Shown here piece by piece: positions 9,182 to 17,325 of a stretch of 36,890 nucleotides of DNA; the stretch's first letter is position 1; each line of letters starts with the position of its first letter. A model generated the notes under the pieces. The model ran no database searches. It had not been told where the DNA came from and saw only the letters and a list, made by a program, of their open reading frames with translations. The translations under genes were made by a program, and so were the position numbers. The stretch covers positions 1 through 36,890 of the forward strand of contig JAHZGZ010000163.1 in the NCBI GenBank assembly GCA_019420545.1. Direction: 5' to 3'. The stretch is from Bacteroidales bacterium. Its GTDB lineage: Bacteria > Bacteroidota > Bacteroidia > Bacteroidales > Muribaculaceae.

Positions 9182-10099
9182 ATGGCACGCGACCTTTTCT
9201 CCCGTTACATCTGGCTCATCGACACCATAAAACGCTACGGCGCGCTTACCCGCGATCAGATAAACCAGCTATGGATACGCTCGTCGTTTTCCAACGGCGA
9301 ACCTATGCCCCGACGCACATTCTATGCCTACCGCAACGCCATAGAAGAGCTTTTCAAGGTAAATATCGAATGTAATCCCTCGACATTCGAGTATTATATC
9401 GCCCACAGCGACGAGCACCACGAGAGCGTGATGAACTGGCTGCTTAACTCGGCATCGATAGGCAACTTGCTCAACGATGCCCGCGACATCGGCGACAAAA
9501 TATTCCTCGAGAACGTGCCGTCGGCCCGACAGCACCTGTCGATGGTGGTCGACTCGCTGAAGGAACGCCGCCCGATAAAGTTCTCATATCACCCCTATTC
9601 CCGCATCAATCCCACCCCCGACATAGTGGTAGAGCCATATTTCCTGAAGATATTCAAGCAGCGCTGGTATCTGACAGGACGCAACGTGAAGGAGGACACC
9701 ATCAAGACCTATGCCCTCGACCGCATAACCGAGGCCACATTGTTGGCATCAAACTACGAAATCCCCGCCGATTTCGACGCCGAGGCATACTTCCACGACA
9801 GCTATGGCATAGTCTTCGACGAGGGCGACGTGAAGCGCGTGGCCCTACGCACCGATTCGCGACAGGCTAAATATTTCCGTTCGGTGCCGCTCCACCATTC
9901 CCAGCAGGAAGTGATCCACGACAGCTACTCGATATTTTACTTCAAGATAAAGCTCACCCCCGACTTCGTGCAGGAACTTCTTTCCTACGGTCCTAAGGTA
10001 ACGGTGCTCTCACCGCCGGAACTGCGGGCCATCATGGTCGACTCGCTGCGCAAATCCCTCGACTCCTACTCCGACACCTCCCTGTTTCCCGAACCGTGA
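9182..10099 (+). CDS. WYL-domain transcriptional regulator
   Basis: 305 residues. The first 70 look like a winged helix (LTRDQINQLW..., RRTFYAYRNAIEELF). The WYL domain spans about residues 118-205 and has its defining R-W-Y-L at 161-164, preceded by PIKFSYHPYS and followed by YALDRI. A C-terminal WCX-like extension completes the usual layout. WYL proteins bind a ligand (often nucleic acid or nucleotide) and switch transcription. It sits 10 bases after the namZ-like gene and is probably cotranscribed, so wall-fragment sensing is conceivable but unproven. No operator was identified. Confidence 0.85.
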   Translation: MARDLFSRYIWLIDTIKRYGALTRDQINQLWIRSSFSNGEPMPRRTFYAYRNAIEELFKVNIECNPSTFEYYIAHSDEHHESVMNWLLNSASIGNLLNDARDIGDKIFLENVPSARQHLSMVVDSLKERRPIKFSYHPYSRINPTPDIVVEPYFLKIFKQRWYLTGRNVKEDTIKTYALDRITEATLLASNYEIPADFDAEAYFHDSYGIVFDEGDVKRVALRTDSRQAKYFRSVPLHHSQQEVIHDSYSIFYFKIKLTPDFVQELLSYGPKVTVLSPPELRAIMVDSLRKSLDSYSDTSLFPEP

Positions 10100-10162
10100 T
10101 ATGCCGTAAGCGCCACCTCTTGTGCGTGCTTATCATTTCGATTTATCACAATAGCAATAATA

Positions 10163-10187
10163 TTGTCACAATTTTTTAGTATATTTG
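10163..10187 (+). promoter_or_regulatory. Promoter of the DeoR-type regulator
   Basis: TATATTTG at 10180-10187 is a perfect -7 box; a TTG at 10163-10165 may be the -33 element, although the spacing is slightly short. Transcription would begin near 10194, which rules out the in-frame TTG at 10185 as the start codon and supports the ATG at 10230. Confidence 0.6.
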
Positions 10188-10229
10188 CGCCACTCTGTCA
10201 ACAACGCCAACATCACCCGCCTTACAGAT

Positions 10230-11060
10230 ATGACAAAAGAAGAACGCCATTCACTCATAATCGACACACTCATCAAGCACGAGTCAATAATGGTCTCCGA
10301 CCTCTCGTCGCTTCTGGCAGTGTCGGCCGTGACAATACGCAAGGATCTCACCGAACTTGAAAAGGAAAACAAACTTTACCGAAGCCATGGTAAGGCAATT
10401 CTGATCAATCCCTATATCAACAACCGTTCGGTCAACGAGAAAGAAAAACTCTACCGTGAGGAAAAGAAACTGATCGGAAAAGCCGCAGCCTCGCTCATCA
10501 CCAAGGACGACTCAATCATCATCGCCTCGGGAACAACCGTTCTCGCTATGGCGCGCTCGATACGCCCCATTCACAAGCTTACGGTAATTTCAGCATCACT
10601 TCAGGTATCGGAAATTCTCGGCAGCAACGAGGCTATAGAGGTAGTACAACTCGGTGGATCGCTCCGCCACAGCTCGCTATCCACCGTAGGCAAATATGCC
10701 GAAGCTCCCCTCGCCGACTTCTCGTGCAGCAAACTGTTTCTCGGTGTCGACGGCATAGACCTTGACTTCGGAATCACAACCACTGACATCCGCGAGGCCG
10801 ACCTCAACAAGGTGATGATGCGGTCGGCCCAGAAAACAATCGTGCTTGCCGATTCGTCGAAGTTCCGCCGCCGCGGCTTCAGCAAGATCGCCAACATGGA
10901 CGAGGTGGATCTCATCATTACCGACTCGCATATCTCCGACAAGAACGCACAGCGTATCGAAGAACTTGGCATTGAACTCACAGTAGTTCCCGACGAGTTT
11001 CACGACATACGCGCGCTCGCTATCATCAACGCTGAAAGCCTCGCCGTAGGAGAGGCCTGA
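10230..11060 (+). CDS. DeoR/GlpR-family transcriptional regulator of sugar metabolism
   Basis: 276 residues from the ATG at 10230 (MTKEERHSLIIDTLIKHESI). An N-terminal helix-turn-helix (residues about 18-50, VSDLSSLLAVSAVTIRKDL) carries the DeoR signature, followed by YRSHGKA. The rest is the DeoR C-terminal sensor, an isomerase-like fold that binds phosphorylated sugars (IIIASGTT, VVQLGGSLR, LFLGVDGID, VLADSSKF). These proteins usually repress sugar-use operons and are released by a sugar phosphate. No such operon is adjacent, so the target is unknown. The last 20 codons overlap the end of comF on the opposite strand. Confidence 0.88.
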   Translation: MTKEERHSLIIDTLIKHESIMVSDLSSLLAVSAVTIRKDLTELEKENKLYRSHGKAILINPYINNRSVNEKEKLYREEKKLIGKAAASLITKDDSIIIASGTTVLAMARSIRPIHKLTVISASLQVSEILGSNEAIEVVQLGGSLRHSSLSTVGKYAEAPLADFSCSKLFLGVDGIDLDFGITTTDIREADLNKVMMRSAQKTIVLADSSKFRRRGFSKIANMDEVDLIITDSHISDKNAQRIEELGIELTVVPDEFHDIRALAIINAESLAVGEA

Positions 11061-11710
11061 CGCAGACTCGCCGCACAAGCGAGCACAGTGGCGCCGGTAG
11101 TGACCACATCATCGACAATCAACACATGCAGCCCGTCGGTCTCGACGGGCCGCACTGTTTTATACAGCGACTGGGCGTTCTCCCATCGGGAGAACGCACC
11201 TCGGTGGGTCTGAGTGTCGTGGCCGCGCACGGCAACAAGGTTATGCATCACAGGCAGACCGGTAACGTCGCTGACACCACGTGCCACCCACTCGGCCTGG
11301 TTGAAGCCGCGCCGCATGCGCTTGAATACATGCATCGGCACCGGAATAATGGCATCGATATCGTCGAAAAAGCCCTCATCGCACAGCATCCCGGCATACC
11401 TGCGCGCCAGCCAGCGCAGTATGCCCGGGCGCCCATGATATTTGGCATGCTGCACAAGCCGCGCAAAAGGCGCTCCGCGGTCGTAATGGCAATATGCCAC
11501 GGCACGTTCGAGCGGCACGGAACCGATAAGTTTTTCCTCCAGCGGATTGGGCGACATAAGATGCATGTCGGTAACGGGCAGCCTACTGCGGCAGTGCAGG
11601 CACAGGATCTCCTCGCCACCGACCAACGAACATCCGCACATGGCGCATACACGCGGAAACATCATATCGGCGACCGCGCCTACTGTCAAGTTAATCAACC
11701 CGTTCATCAT
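11000..11710 (-). CDS. comF: ComF-family phosphoribosyltransferase-like protein
   Basis: About 236 residues if translation starts at the ATG at 11710 (MMNGLINLTV...) or the next codon. A longer open frame reaches 11794 but would run deep into recX. Cysteines 22, 25, 37 and 40 (CAMC...CLHC) form the N-terminal zinc ribbon of ComF. The C-terminal domain has the PRPP-binding loop VLIVDDVVTTGAT (196-208). ComF proteins act in DNA uptake in competent bacteria; in Bacteroidetes the role is uncertain. The gene overlaps recX by about 17-20 bases, indicating translational coupling. Its 3' end overlaps the convergent DeoR gene by 61 bases. Confidence 0.85.
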   Translation of the reverse strand: MMNGLINLTVGAVADMMFPRVCAMCGCSLVGGEEILCLHCRSRLPVTDMHLMSPNPLEEKLIGSVPLERAVAYCHYDRGAPFARLVQHAKYHGRPGILRWLARRYAGMLCDEGFFDDIDAIIPVPMHVFKRMRRGFNQAEWVARGVSDVTGLPVMHNLVAVRGHDTQTHRGAFSRWENAQSLYKTVRPVETDGLHVLIVDDVVTTGATVLACAASLRQASPTARLSALMIASARMS

Positions 11711-12212
11711 CTTCTCCTGTCTCGTCGGCAATCTGTCGGGCAGCCTCGCGCACGGCACGGGCGGCAAGCGAGGTCTCATATCCGGCCGCGACAAGCGAAC
11801 GGAGCACCTTCACCCCCTCCTCATATCCGGTATCGGTGCCGCCGAGACGCATAAGCCGGGCACGTGCGGCATGCAGCAGTCCGGCATAATACCGGTCAGC
11901 GTCGATTTCTTCGGCCACGGCTTCGCGTGCCACATCCGACGGTATGCGCTTGGAAGCAAGCCCCATAAGAATCTTGCGACGCCCCCAATGGTTGAACTGC
12001 CACTTGTCGCGCACATAGGCATGGGCGAAGCGCTCGTCGTCAACAAATTTCCTGCGGCGCAACGACGTCAGAATGGCTTCGGTATCCTCCGCAGAGATAC
12101 GCCATCTCATGAGCTTGCGACGCAATTCGTCGGTACAGCGCTCCGACTTCGCACAAAGCGCCTCCAGACGCTCCTGCGCTTTATCGGGCGAGATCTCTTT
12201 TCTGCTTATCAT
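11691..12212 (-). CDS. recX: RecX-family RecA regulator
   Basis: 173 residues, a typical RecX length, made of three-helix repeats: RLEALCAKSERCTDELRRKLMRW, then RRRKFVDDERFAHAYVRDKWQFNHWGRRKI (the most conserved part), then a third repeat near the C-terminus. RecX binds RecA filaments and limits strand exchange. The gene lies between prmC (62-base gap upstream) and comF (short overlap), as the middle gene of a three-gene operon. No LexA-like box was seen. Confidence 0.85.
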   Translation of the reverse strand: MISRKEISPDKAQERLEALCAKSERCTDELRRKLMRWRISAEDTEAILTSLRRRKFVDDERFAHAYVRDKWQFNHWGRRKILMGLASKRIPSDVAREAVAEEIDADRYYAGLLHAARARLMRLGGTDTGYEEGVKVLRSLVAAGYETSLAARAVREAARQIADETGEDDERVD

Positions 12213-12274
12213 ATTGGGGAGGTATATGGGTAAATGATAATTTCTGTGGATTGCTTACAAGGGAGCTATTCTTA

Positions 12275-13156
12275 TCAGTCATCTTTTCGGCCGGTGGCGA
12301 AGCGCAAACGCCCGGCAAAATCGCGGTGGGTGGCTACATCGACAAGTCCGGCATCGCGCATGCAACGGGCCACACTTTCGGCGCCGGCAGGATCAAGCTC
12401 TACATATAGCATACCTCCGGGGAGGAGCGACTTGGCAGCATATGCCGCAATTGGACGGTAGAATCTCATGGTATCGTCGTCGGGCACAAACAGGGCCATA
12501 TGAGGCTCATAGTCGAGTACGTTGGCATCCATCGCGGCGCTGTCATGTTGCGGTATGTACGGTGGATTACTTACTATTATATTATAGAGAGGCCCGGCAT
12601 GAGGAGTCATATTCAGCACATCAGCACACTCGAAGTCAACCTTTACATGCTGCAAAGCGACATTCTCACGCGCCACCTCAAGCGCTTTCGAGGAAATGTC
12701 GACGGCATCGACACGTGCGAACGGCAATACGCGGGCAAGCGTCACGGCTATGCATCCGGAGCCTGTGCATAGATCCATCACCCGCAGATCGCTGCGCGTG
12801 CCCCATCGGTCAACGATCATATCGACTAGCTGGGCCGTCTCAGGCCGTGGAATCAGCACTTCGGGTGTAACCTTCAGCTGCGCGCCATACCATTGTGTAT
12901 GGCCGTAGATGTATTGTATAGGTTCACCTTTGAGCAGACGCGCCACGATTCCGTCGATGCGCGCCAAGCTCTCCGGAAGCACCTCTTCATCGCGCTTCAG
13001 CACCACATCTACCGGACTCAGCCGCAGCGACTCCTCCATGATGACGCGGGCAAGCGCAGACCCCTCACCCGCTCCATAACGGGTTACAAGCGCTTTCTTG
13101 AGACGATCGGCAAGTTCGCCCACTGTAGCTTTTTCCGGTAAAATCCTGGTTCCCAT
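12275..13156 (-). CDS. prmC: Release-factor glutamine methyltransferase PrmC (HemK)
   Basis: 293 residues. PrmC methylates the glutamine of the GGQ motif of peptide-chain release factors. Visible marks are the helical N-terminal domain, GEPIQYIYGHTQWYG (about 77-91), LIPRPET (101-107), the S-adenosylmethionine loop DLCTGSGCIAV (128-138) and the substrate-binding NPPY (197-200). The start is the ATG at 13156. It is the first gene of the prmC-recX-comF unit; a -7 box lies 59 bases upstream. Confidence 0.93.
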   Translation of the reverse strand: MGTRILPEKATVGELADRLKKALVTRYGAGEGSALARVIMEESLRLSPVDVVLKRDEEVLPESLARIDGIVARLLKGEPIQYIYGHTQWYGAQLKVTPEVLIPRPETAQLVDMIVDRWGTRSDLRVMDLCTGSGCIAVTLARVLPFARVDAVDISSKALEVARENVALQHVKVDFECADVLNMTPHAGPLYNIIVSNPPYIPQHDSAAMDANVLDYEPHMALFVPDDDTMRFYRPIAAYAAKSLLPGGMLYVELDPAGAESVARCMRDAGLVDVATHRDFAGRLRFATGRKDD

Positions 13157-13214
13157 ACTCGTCTGTTTTTGACAATGACAGCATGCGCCCGCAATTACAT
13201 CGGCATGCTCCCTA

Positions 13215-13222
13215 CAAAGATA
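13215..13222 (-). promoter_or_regulatory. -7 box for the prmC-recX-comF operon
   Basis: The minus strand reads TATCTTTG (TAnnTTTG) 59 bases upstream of the prmC start. A correctly spaced -33 TTTG is not visible. The remainder of 13223-13342 contains no gene; a 13-base segment GAGCTCGCCGATG (13305-13317) recurs at 31049-31061. Confidence 0.5.
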
Positions 13223-13342
13223 GCGATTTGCATCTTTTCAGCCTCGCCTTTCCAAAATTTTCTTCCACGCCACCACTCGCCCCGAATCTGTAAAATCAAT
13301 CTGAGAGCTCGCCGATGGGCTGCCCGCTCTCCTACCCTCCCT

Positions 13343-13383
13343 AAAAACCGGTAGCGCGGCACCCTTGCGGGCGTCGCGCTACC
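13343..13383 (-). terminator. Intrinsic terminator of rpsA
   Basis: GGTAGCGCG (13350-13358) pairs perfectly with CGCGCTACC (13375-13383). On the minus strand the stem is followed by GGTTTTTAG. It lies 28 bases past the rpsA stop codon. Confidence 0.85.
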
Positions 13384-13410
13384 TTATTTATTGGCTCTTA
13401 AAGCAAGCGA

Positions 13411-15192
13411 TTACTTGCCGGCGAGCTTCTCCTTGAGAGCGGCGAGTTCCTGAAGATCACCGAGAGTTGTCTTCTCGATGGGAGTGTTGAGTACGGGCTG
13501 CTCCTCACGACGGTTGTTCTGACGACGTGCCTTGCGGGCCTCGTTCTTCTCGGCCTTAGCCTCATCCTCGAAGATACGGCTGTGGCTAAGGAAGATACGT
13601 TTGTTGTCCTTATTGAACTCGATTACCTTGAAGTCGAGCTTATCGCCAACCTTGGGCATCGAGCCGTCCTGCTTAACGAGGTGCTTGGGAGTAGCGAAGC
13701 CTTCCATGCCGTGGTCGAGCGAGATAACAGCACCCTTGTCCTGCATCTCTACGATGGTACCTTCCTGGATCGAACCGGGGGTGAAGATAGCCTCCAGACC
13801 TTCCCAAGGATTCTCCTCGAGCTGCTTGTGGCCGAGAGAGAGACGACGGTTGTCCTTGTCGATTTCGAGAACGACAACCTCGATCTCAGCACCGAGCTGG
13901 GTGAATTCAGAAGGATGCTTAACCTTCTTGGTCCAGCTGAGGTCGGAGATGTGGATCAGACCGTCTACGCCCTCCTCAATCTCAACAAATACACCGAAGT
14001 TGGTGAAGTTGCGAACCTTGGCGGTATGCTTCGAACCGATGGGATAGCGTACTTCGATATCTTCCCAGGGATCCTTCTTGAGCTGCTTGATGCCGAGCGA
14101 CATCTTGCGCTCGTCGCGGTCGAGGGTGAGGATCACGGCCTCTACCTCGTCGCCGACCTTCATGAAGTCCTGTGCGCTGCGCAGGTGCTGGCTCCACGAC
14201 ATCTCGCTAACGTGGATAAGGCCCTCTACACCGGGGGCGATCTCTACGAATGCGCCGTAGTCAGCCATTACTACTACGCGGCCCTTGACCTTGTCGCCGA
14301 CCTTGAGTTCAGCGTCAAGAGCATCCCAGGGATGGGGCTGCAGCTGCTTGAGACCGAGGGCGATGCGCTTGCGCTCGTCGTCGAAGTCGAGGATTACAAC
14401 GTCGAGTTCCTGATCGAGCTTTACAACCTCTTCGGGGTGACTTACGCGGCCCCAGCTCAGGTCGGTGATGTGGATCAGGCCGTCTACGCCGCCAAGGTCG
14501 ATGAACACACCGTAGGTGGTGATGTTCTTCACTACGCCCTTGAGCACCTGGCCGCGCTCGAGCTTCGATATGATTTCTTTCTTCTGCTGTTCCAGCTCGG
14601 CCTCGATGAGAGCCTTGTGGCTGACAACAACATTCTTGAATTCCTGATTGATCTTTACGACCTTGAACTCCATGGTCTTGCCCACGAAGATGTCGTAGTC
14701 GCGGATAGGCTTAACGTCGATCTGCGAGCCGGGGAGGAAGGCCTCGATGCCGAATACGTCGACAATCATGCCGCCCTTGGTGCGGCACTTGATAAAGCCC
14801 TTGATTACCTCGTCGTTCTCCAGAGCCTGGTTGATGCGCTCCCAGCTGCGCGACATGCGAGCCTTGCGGTGAGAGAGGATCAGCTGACCCTTCTTGTCCT
14901 CCTGGTTTTCGATAAATACCTCTACGGTGTCACCGACCTTGATGTCGGGATTGTAGCGGAATTCGTTTACGGGGATGATGCCGTCGCTCTTGTAGCCGAT
15001 GTTAACCACTGCCTCACGCTTGTTGAGGGCGATGATGGTACCTTCGATTACTTCTTTGTCCTTTACGGTGTTAAGCGACTCATCATAAGTCTTGGTGAGT
15101 TCTTCGCGGCTCTTTGCGCCTTTCTGTTCGCCTTTTTCATAGGCTTCCCAGTCGAAGTCCTCGATGGGTGAAGTTTTAATTTCTTCGTTCAT
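13411..15192 (-). CDS. rpsA: 30S ribosomal protein S1
   Basis: 593 residues with six S1 (OB-fold) repeats beginning near residues 48, 130, 215, 300, 388 and 475. Repeats 3-5 are the best conserved (for example GVFIDLGGVDGLIHITDLSW and GVFVEIEEGVDGLIHISDLSW). S1 helps mRNA bind the 30S subunit, which may matter especially in Bacteroidetes, where Shine-Dalgarno pairing is little used. The last 60 residues are charged and lack a fold signature. The gene is single, with its own promoter at 15391-15422, an unusually long leader and a terminator. The long plus-strand open frame opposite it is a codon-bias shadow. Confidence 0.97.
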   Translation of the reverse strand: MNEEIKTSPIEDFDWEAYEKGEQKGAKSREELTKTYDESLNTVKDKEVIEGTIIALNKREAVVNIGYKSDGIIPVNEFRYNPDIKVGDTVEVFIENQEDKKGQLILSHRKARMSRSWERINQALENDEVIKGFIKCRTKGGMIVDVFGIEAFLPGSQIDVKPIRDYDIFVGKTMEFKVVKINQEFKNVVVSHKALIEAELEQQKKEIISKLERGQVLKGVVKNITTYGVFIDLGGVDGLIHITDLSWGRVSHPEEVVKLDQELDVVILDFDDERKRIALGLKQLQPHPWDALDAELKVGDKVKGRVVVMADYGAFVEIAPGVEGLIHVSEMSWSQHLRSAQDFMKVGDEVEAVILTLDRDERKMSLGIKQLKKDPWEDIEVRYPIGSKHTAKVRNFTNFGVFVEIEEGVDGLIHISDLSWTKKVKHPSEFTQLGAEIEVVVLEIDKDNRRLSLGHKQLEENPWEGLEAIFTPGSIQEGTIVEMQDKGAVISLDHGMEGFATPKHLVKQDGSMPKVGDKLDFKVIEFNKDNKRIFLSHSRIFEDEAKAEKNEARKARRQNNRREEQPVLNTPIEKTTLGDLQELAALKEKLAGK

Positions 15193-15385
15193 TAAAAAGG
15201 TTAATAAAAGAAGTTAATTAATTGCACGCAACCCACAGGCGGCACCGCAGAATCCACACCCGCTCCGGCTATTAGCACGGCCTCGCCACACCCCTCACAG
15301 GATACGCACCAGCCATGCCTCAGCACCGTCTCGGCCACATTTCCTGCCAAGCGCCTTCGGGCGCTCTTCGCCCCTCTGCATTGCG
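15193..15385 (-). promoter_or_regulatory. Long 5' leader of rpsA
   Basis: From the predicted start site near 15385 to the ATG at 15192 is about 190 nt without a substantial coding region. It is G+C-rich except for the last 30 bases before rpsA, which are A/T-rich (AATTAATTAAC...). Two tiny open frames are visible on the minus strand: six codons at 15340-15320 (MWPRRC) and a 14-codon frame starting at 15316. Autoregulation by S1 through its own leader is known in E. coli; whether this leader does that is a guess. Confidence 0.4.
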
Positions 15386-15390
15386 TCCCG

Positions 15391-15422
15391 CAAAGTTACT
15401 ACATAACTTTCGTTTACACAAA
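15391..15422 (-). promoter_or_regulatory. rpsA promoter
   Basis: The minus strand reads TTTG (15422-15419), a 20-base spacer, then TAACTTTG (15398-15391), an exact match to the Bacteroidetes consensus. Confidence 0.8.
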
Positions 15423-15487
15423 TACTTCCGCCCGAAATTCCGATTATTCGCGATAAAAAACTACCAGATTTGGAGTTTTGGCATTTT

Positions 15488-17293
15488 CTATTCAGGATAT
15501 GCCATAAAATATCTACTGCAAATTATTTTCTCGGATAATATTCTATCCGATTCGTTGATCCCATTAAAATCGTCCGCAACAGCAATTTGGGGGATCGGCT
15601 CACTTACTTCCCGAATAAGCGAGCGTCCAAATCCCTTCCATCTTACATTATCATATAGTCCCATACAATCCAGTACTGTAGGATAAACATCTATCTGGCC
15701 AATCGTATCCCTCTGGAGACCTATTTTTTTCTCCACAGGATTATTCATAACCATAAAGAGTGCATTATCATTCTTATAATGCGCCGGTAAAAACTCAGCG
15801 GGAGCAGTGTGATCGGATGCTATTACAATAAGAGCATTCTCATATTTCCCTATCTTTTTCAAATTTTCGATAAACCTCCCCAAGACTTTGTCGAATTCAT
15901 GACAAAGCGCTAAGTAAACAGCTTCCGATGGATTCATTGCCGGATTATTTTTCACAACCTCCGGAGCAATTACAGACAAATATGGGGTATGCATACCCAA
16001 CGATGTAACGAACATATATGAATGTGCATTATTTTTCTCGATCAAACTCCGCAATGCTTGTTCAAAAATAATTGAATCTTCACGCATTTTGTAAATATTA
16101 TTTTCGCCAACCGAAACGATCCCACTTATAAGTTCATCATATCCATAACTCTTAGTAGTTGTGCGATGATTCCATGAATTATCCTTTTCGCCAATAACCT
16201 CCCATTTCAGAAAAGAGTCAGGCAGACTTTTAGCTATCGATGGATAAGGAGCATCGCCAAAATGCGTAACTACCGGGAACTTGCGGGGCGGTATGAGTCC
16301 GGTATTATACATAAACTGTCCATCGGAACTTCCTCCTGTTCCCACCTGTGTACGCATATTTATCCAAGCCACAGTTTTAGGATAATGAATCGAATCTTCT
16401 GCAAACGCCTTCATATTCGGCATTACATCAACACAATCGCCATTCTTATCTATAAATGATTTATAAATGGCTGATGAATTAAGTGATTCAACCACAATAA
16501 ATATTAAATTTTCTATCTTATCTCCGTTCTTAATCGAATCATTCCGAATTGCCAAAACAGGGAATTTTCGATTTATTTCATTTTCCAAGTCATAGGTAAG
16601 TTCAATCTCATCAACAGGTGAAATAAACGTTCTAACGTAACTTCCCACATATGTATACCCTCTCACAAATCCAATAAATGCCGGAAAAACACAATCGCGA
16701 TAGTCGGCAATATATTCTTTTATTGTTGCACCTACAGACATCACAGCACCATGATATACATATCTATTCCGTATGGCTTTAGCCAACGACATAGCAAGAA
16801 GGCTCATAATTATTATACCCAATACAACTCTAGCCCTCCAACTATACCTAACCGACTCAATTTCTCTACGCCAATAAACATACAATAACACATATCCCCC
16901 AAAAATTAATCCGATCAAAATATGCTTCATTTCAATAGCTGATATTGCACATTTCAAAACCGTGTTATCAAGCAACTGAGGATTGGCAATGACACTTGGC
17001 GACATATAATCCCCAAAAAATGGATAATACCATAGATTCAGATACATTGTTACAGTAATCATACCTGCTACCACAAGCTCAATCCATCGGTATCGACGAG
17101 GCAAAAATACACATGGTAGCACAACGATTGCGGCATCACCTATTACATTAAATAAATATGTTACAATCGTACCTTTAGAGTAAGTCCAGAACGTCCAGCC
17201 ATACATTAAAGAAAACTGCAATAACAATCCGATATACAGAACAATCAAGAAACAGACGGATTTATCGACCTTTAAGGTATTGATTTTATTCAT
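15488..17293 (-). CDS. Membrane-anchored LtaS/sulfatase-fold phosphotransferase (probable glycan or lipid modification)
   Basis: 601 residues: about five membrane helices in the first 175 residues, then a periplasmic alkaline-phosphatase/sulfatase-superfamily domain (about 260-565). Likely metal and catalytic residues are Glu269 (FIVVES), Ser322 or Ser323 in VGTGGSSDGQF, where LtaS has its nucleophilic Thr, His435 (SLGMHTPY) and Asp494-His495 (IASDHTAP). Relatives transfer phosphoglycerol or phosphoethanolamine to polymers or lipid A, and that is the probable reaction type; donor and acceptor are unknown. It lies 32 bases after the GT61 gene. Both are markedly A+T-rich (sampled lines 30-33% G+C against about 58% in rpsA), suggesting transfer. 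Confidence 0.8.
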   Translation of the reverse strand: MNKINTLKVDKSVCFLIVLYIGLLLQFSLMYGWTFWTYSKGTIVTYLFNVIGDAAIVVLPCVFLPRRYRWIELVVAGMITVTMYLNLWYYPFFGDYMSPSVIANPQLLDNTVLKCAISAIEMKHILIGLIFGGYVLLYVYWRREIESVRYSWRARVVLGIIIMSLLAMSLAKAIRNRYVYHGAVMSVGATIKEYIADYRDCVFPAFIGFVRGYTYVGSYVRTFISPVDEIELTYDLENEINRKFPVLAIRNDSIKNGDKIENLIFIVVESLNSSAIYKSFIDKNGDCVDVMPNMKAFAEDSIHYPKTVAWINMRTQVGTGGSSDGQFMYNTGLIPPRKFPVVTHFGDAPYPSIAKSLPDSFLKWEVIGEKDNSWNHRTTTKSYGYDELISGIVSVGENNIYKMREDSIIFEQALRSLIEKNNAHSYMFVTSLGMHTPYLSVIAPEVVKNNPAMNPSEAVYLALCHEFDKVLGRFIENLKKIGKYENALIVIASDHTAPAEFLPAHYKNDNALFMVMNNPVEKKIGLQRDTIGQIDVYPTVLDCMGLYDNVRWKGFGRSLIREVSEPIPQIAVADDFNGINESDRILSEKIICSRYFMAYPE

Positions 17294-17325
17294 GAATTAT
17301 AATCAGTTATATCGTTATTTAAAAT

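Noticed and set aside
10185..10229. TTG start extending the DeoR regulator by 15 codons
   Set aside because: It lies inside the predicted -7 box, upstream of the expected transcription start.
11711..11794. 28-codon N-terminal extension of ComF
   Set aside because: It overlaps recX by about 100 bases, is Pro/Arg-rich, and the zinc ribbon begins at the normal distance from the ATG at 11710.
13582..15171. 529-codon plus-strand open frame opposite rpsA
   Set aside because: It mirrors the S1 coding frame, its protein shows no domain or signal, and rpsA is beyond doubt; it arises from codon bias.
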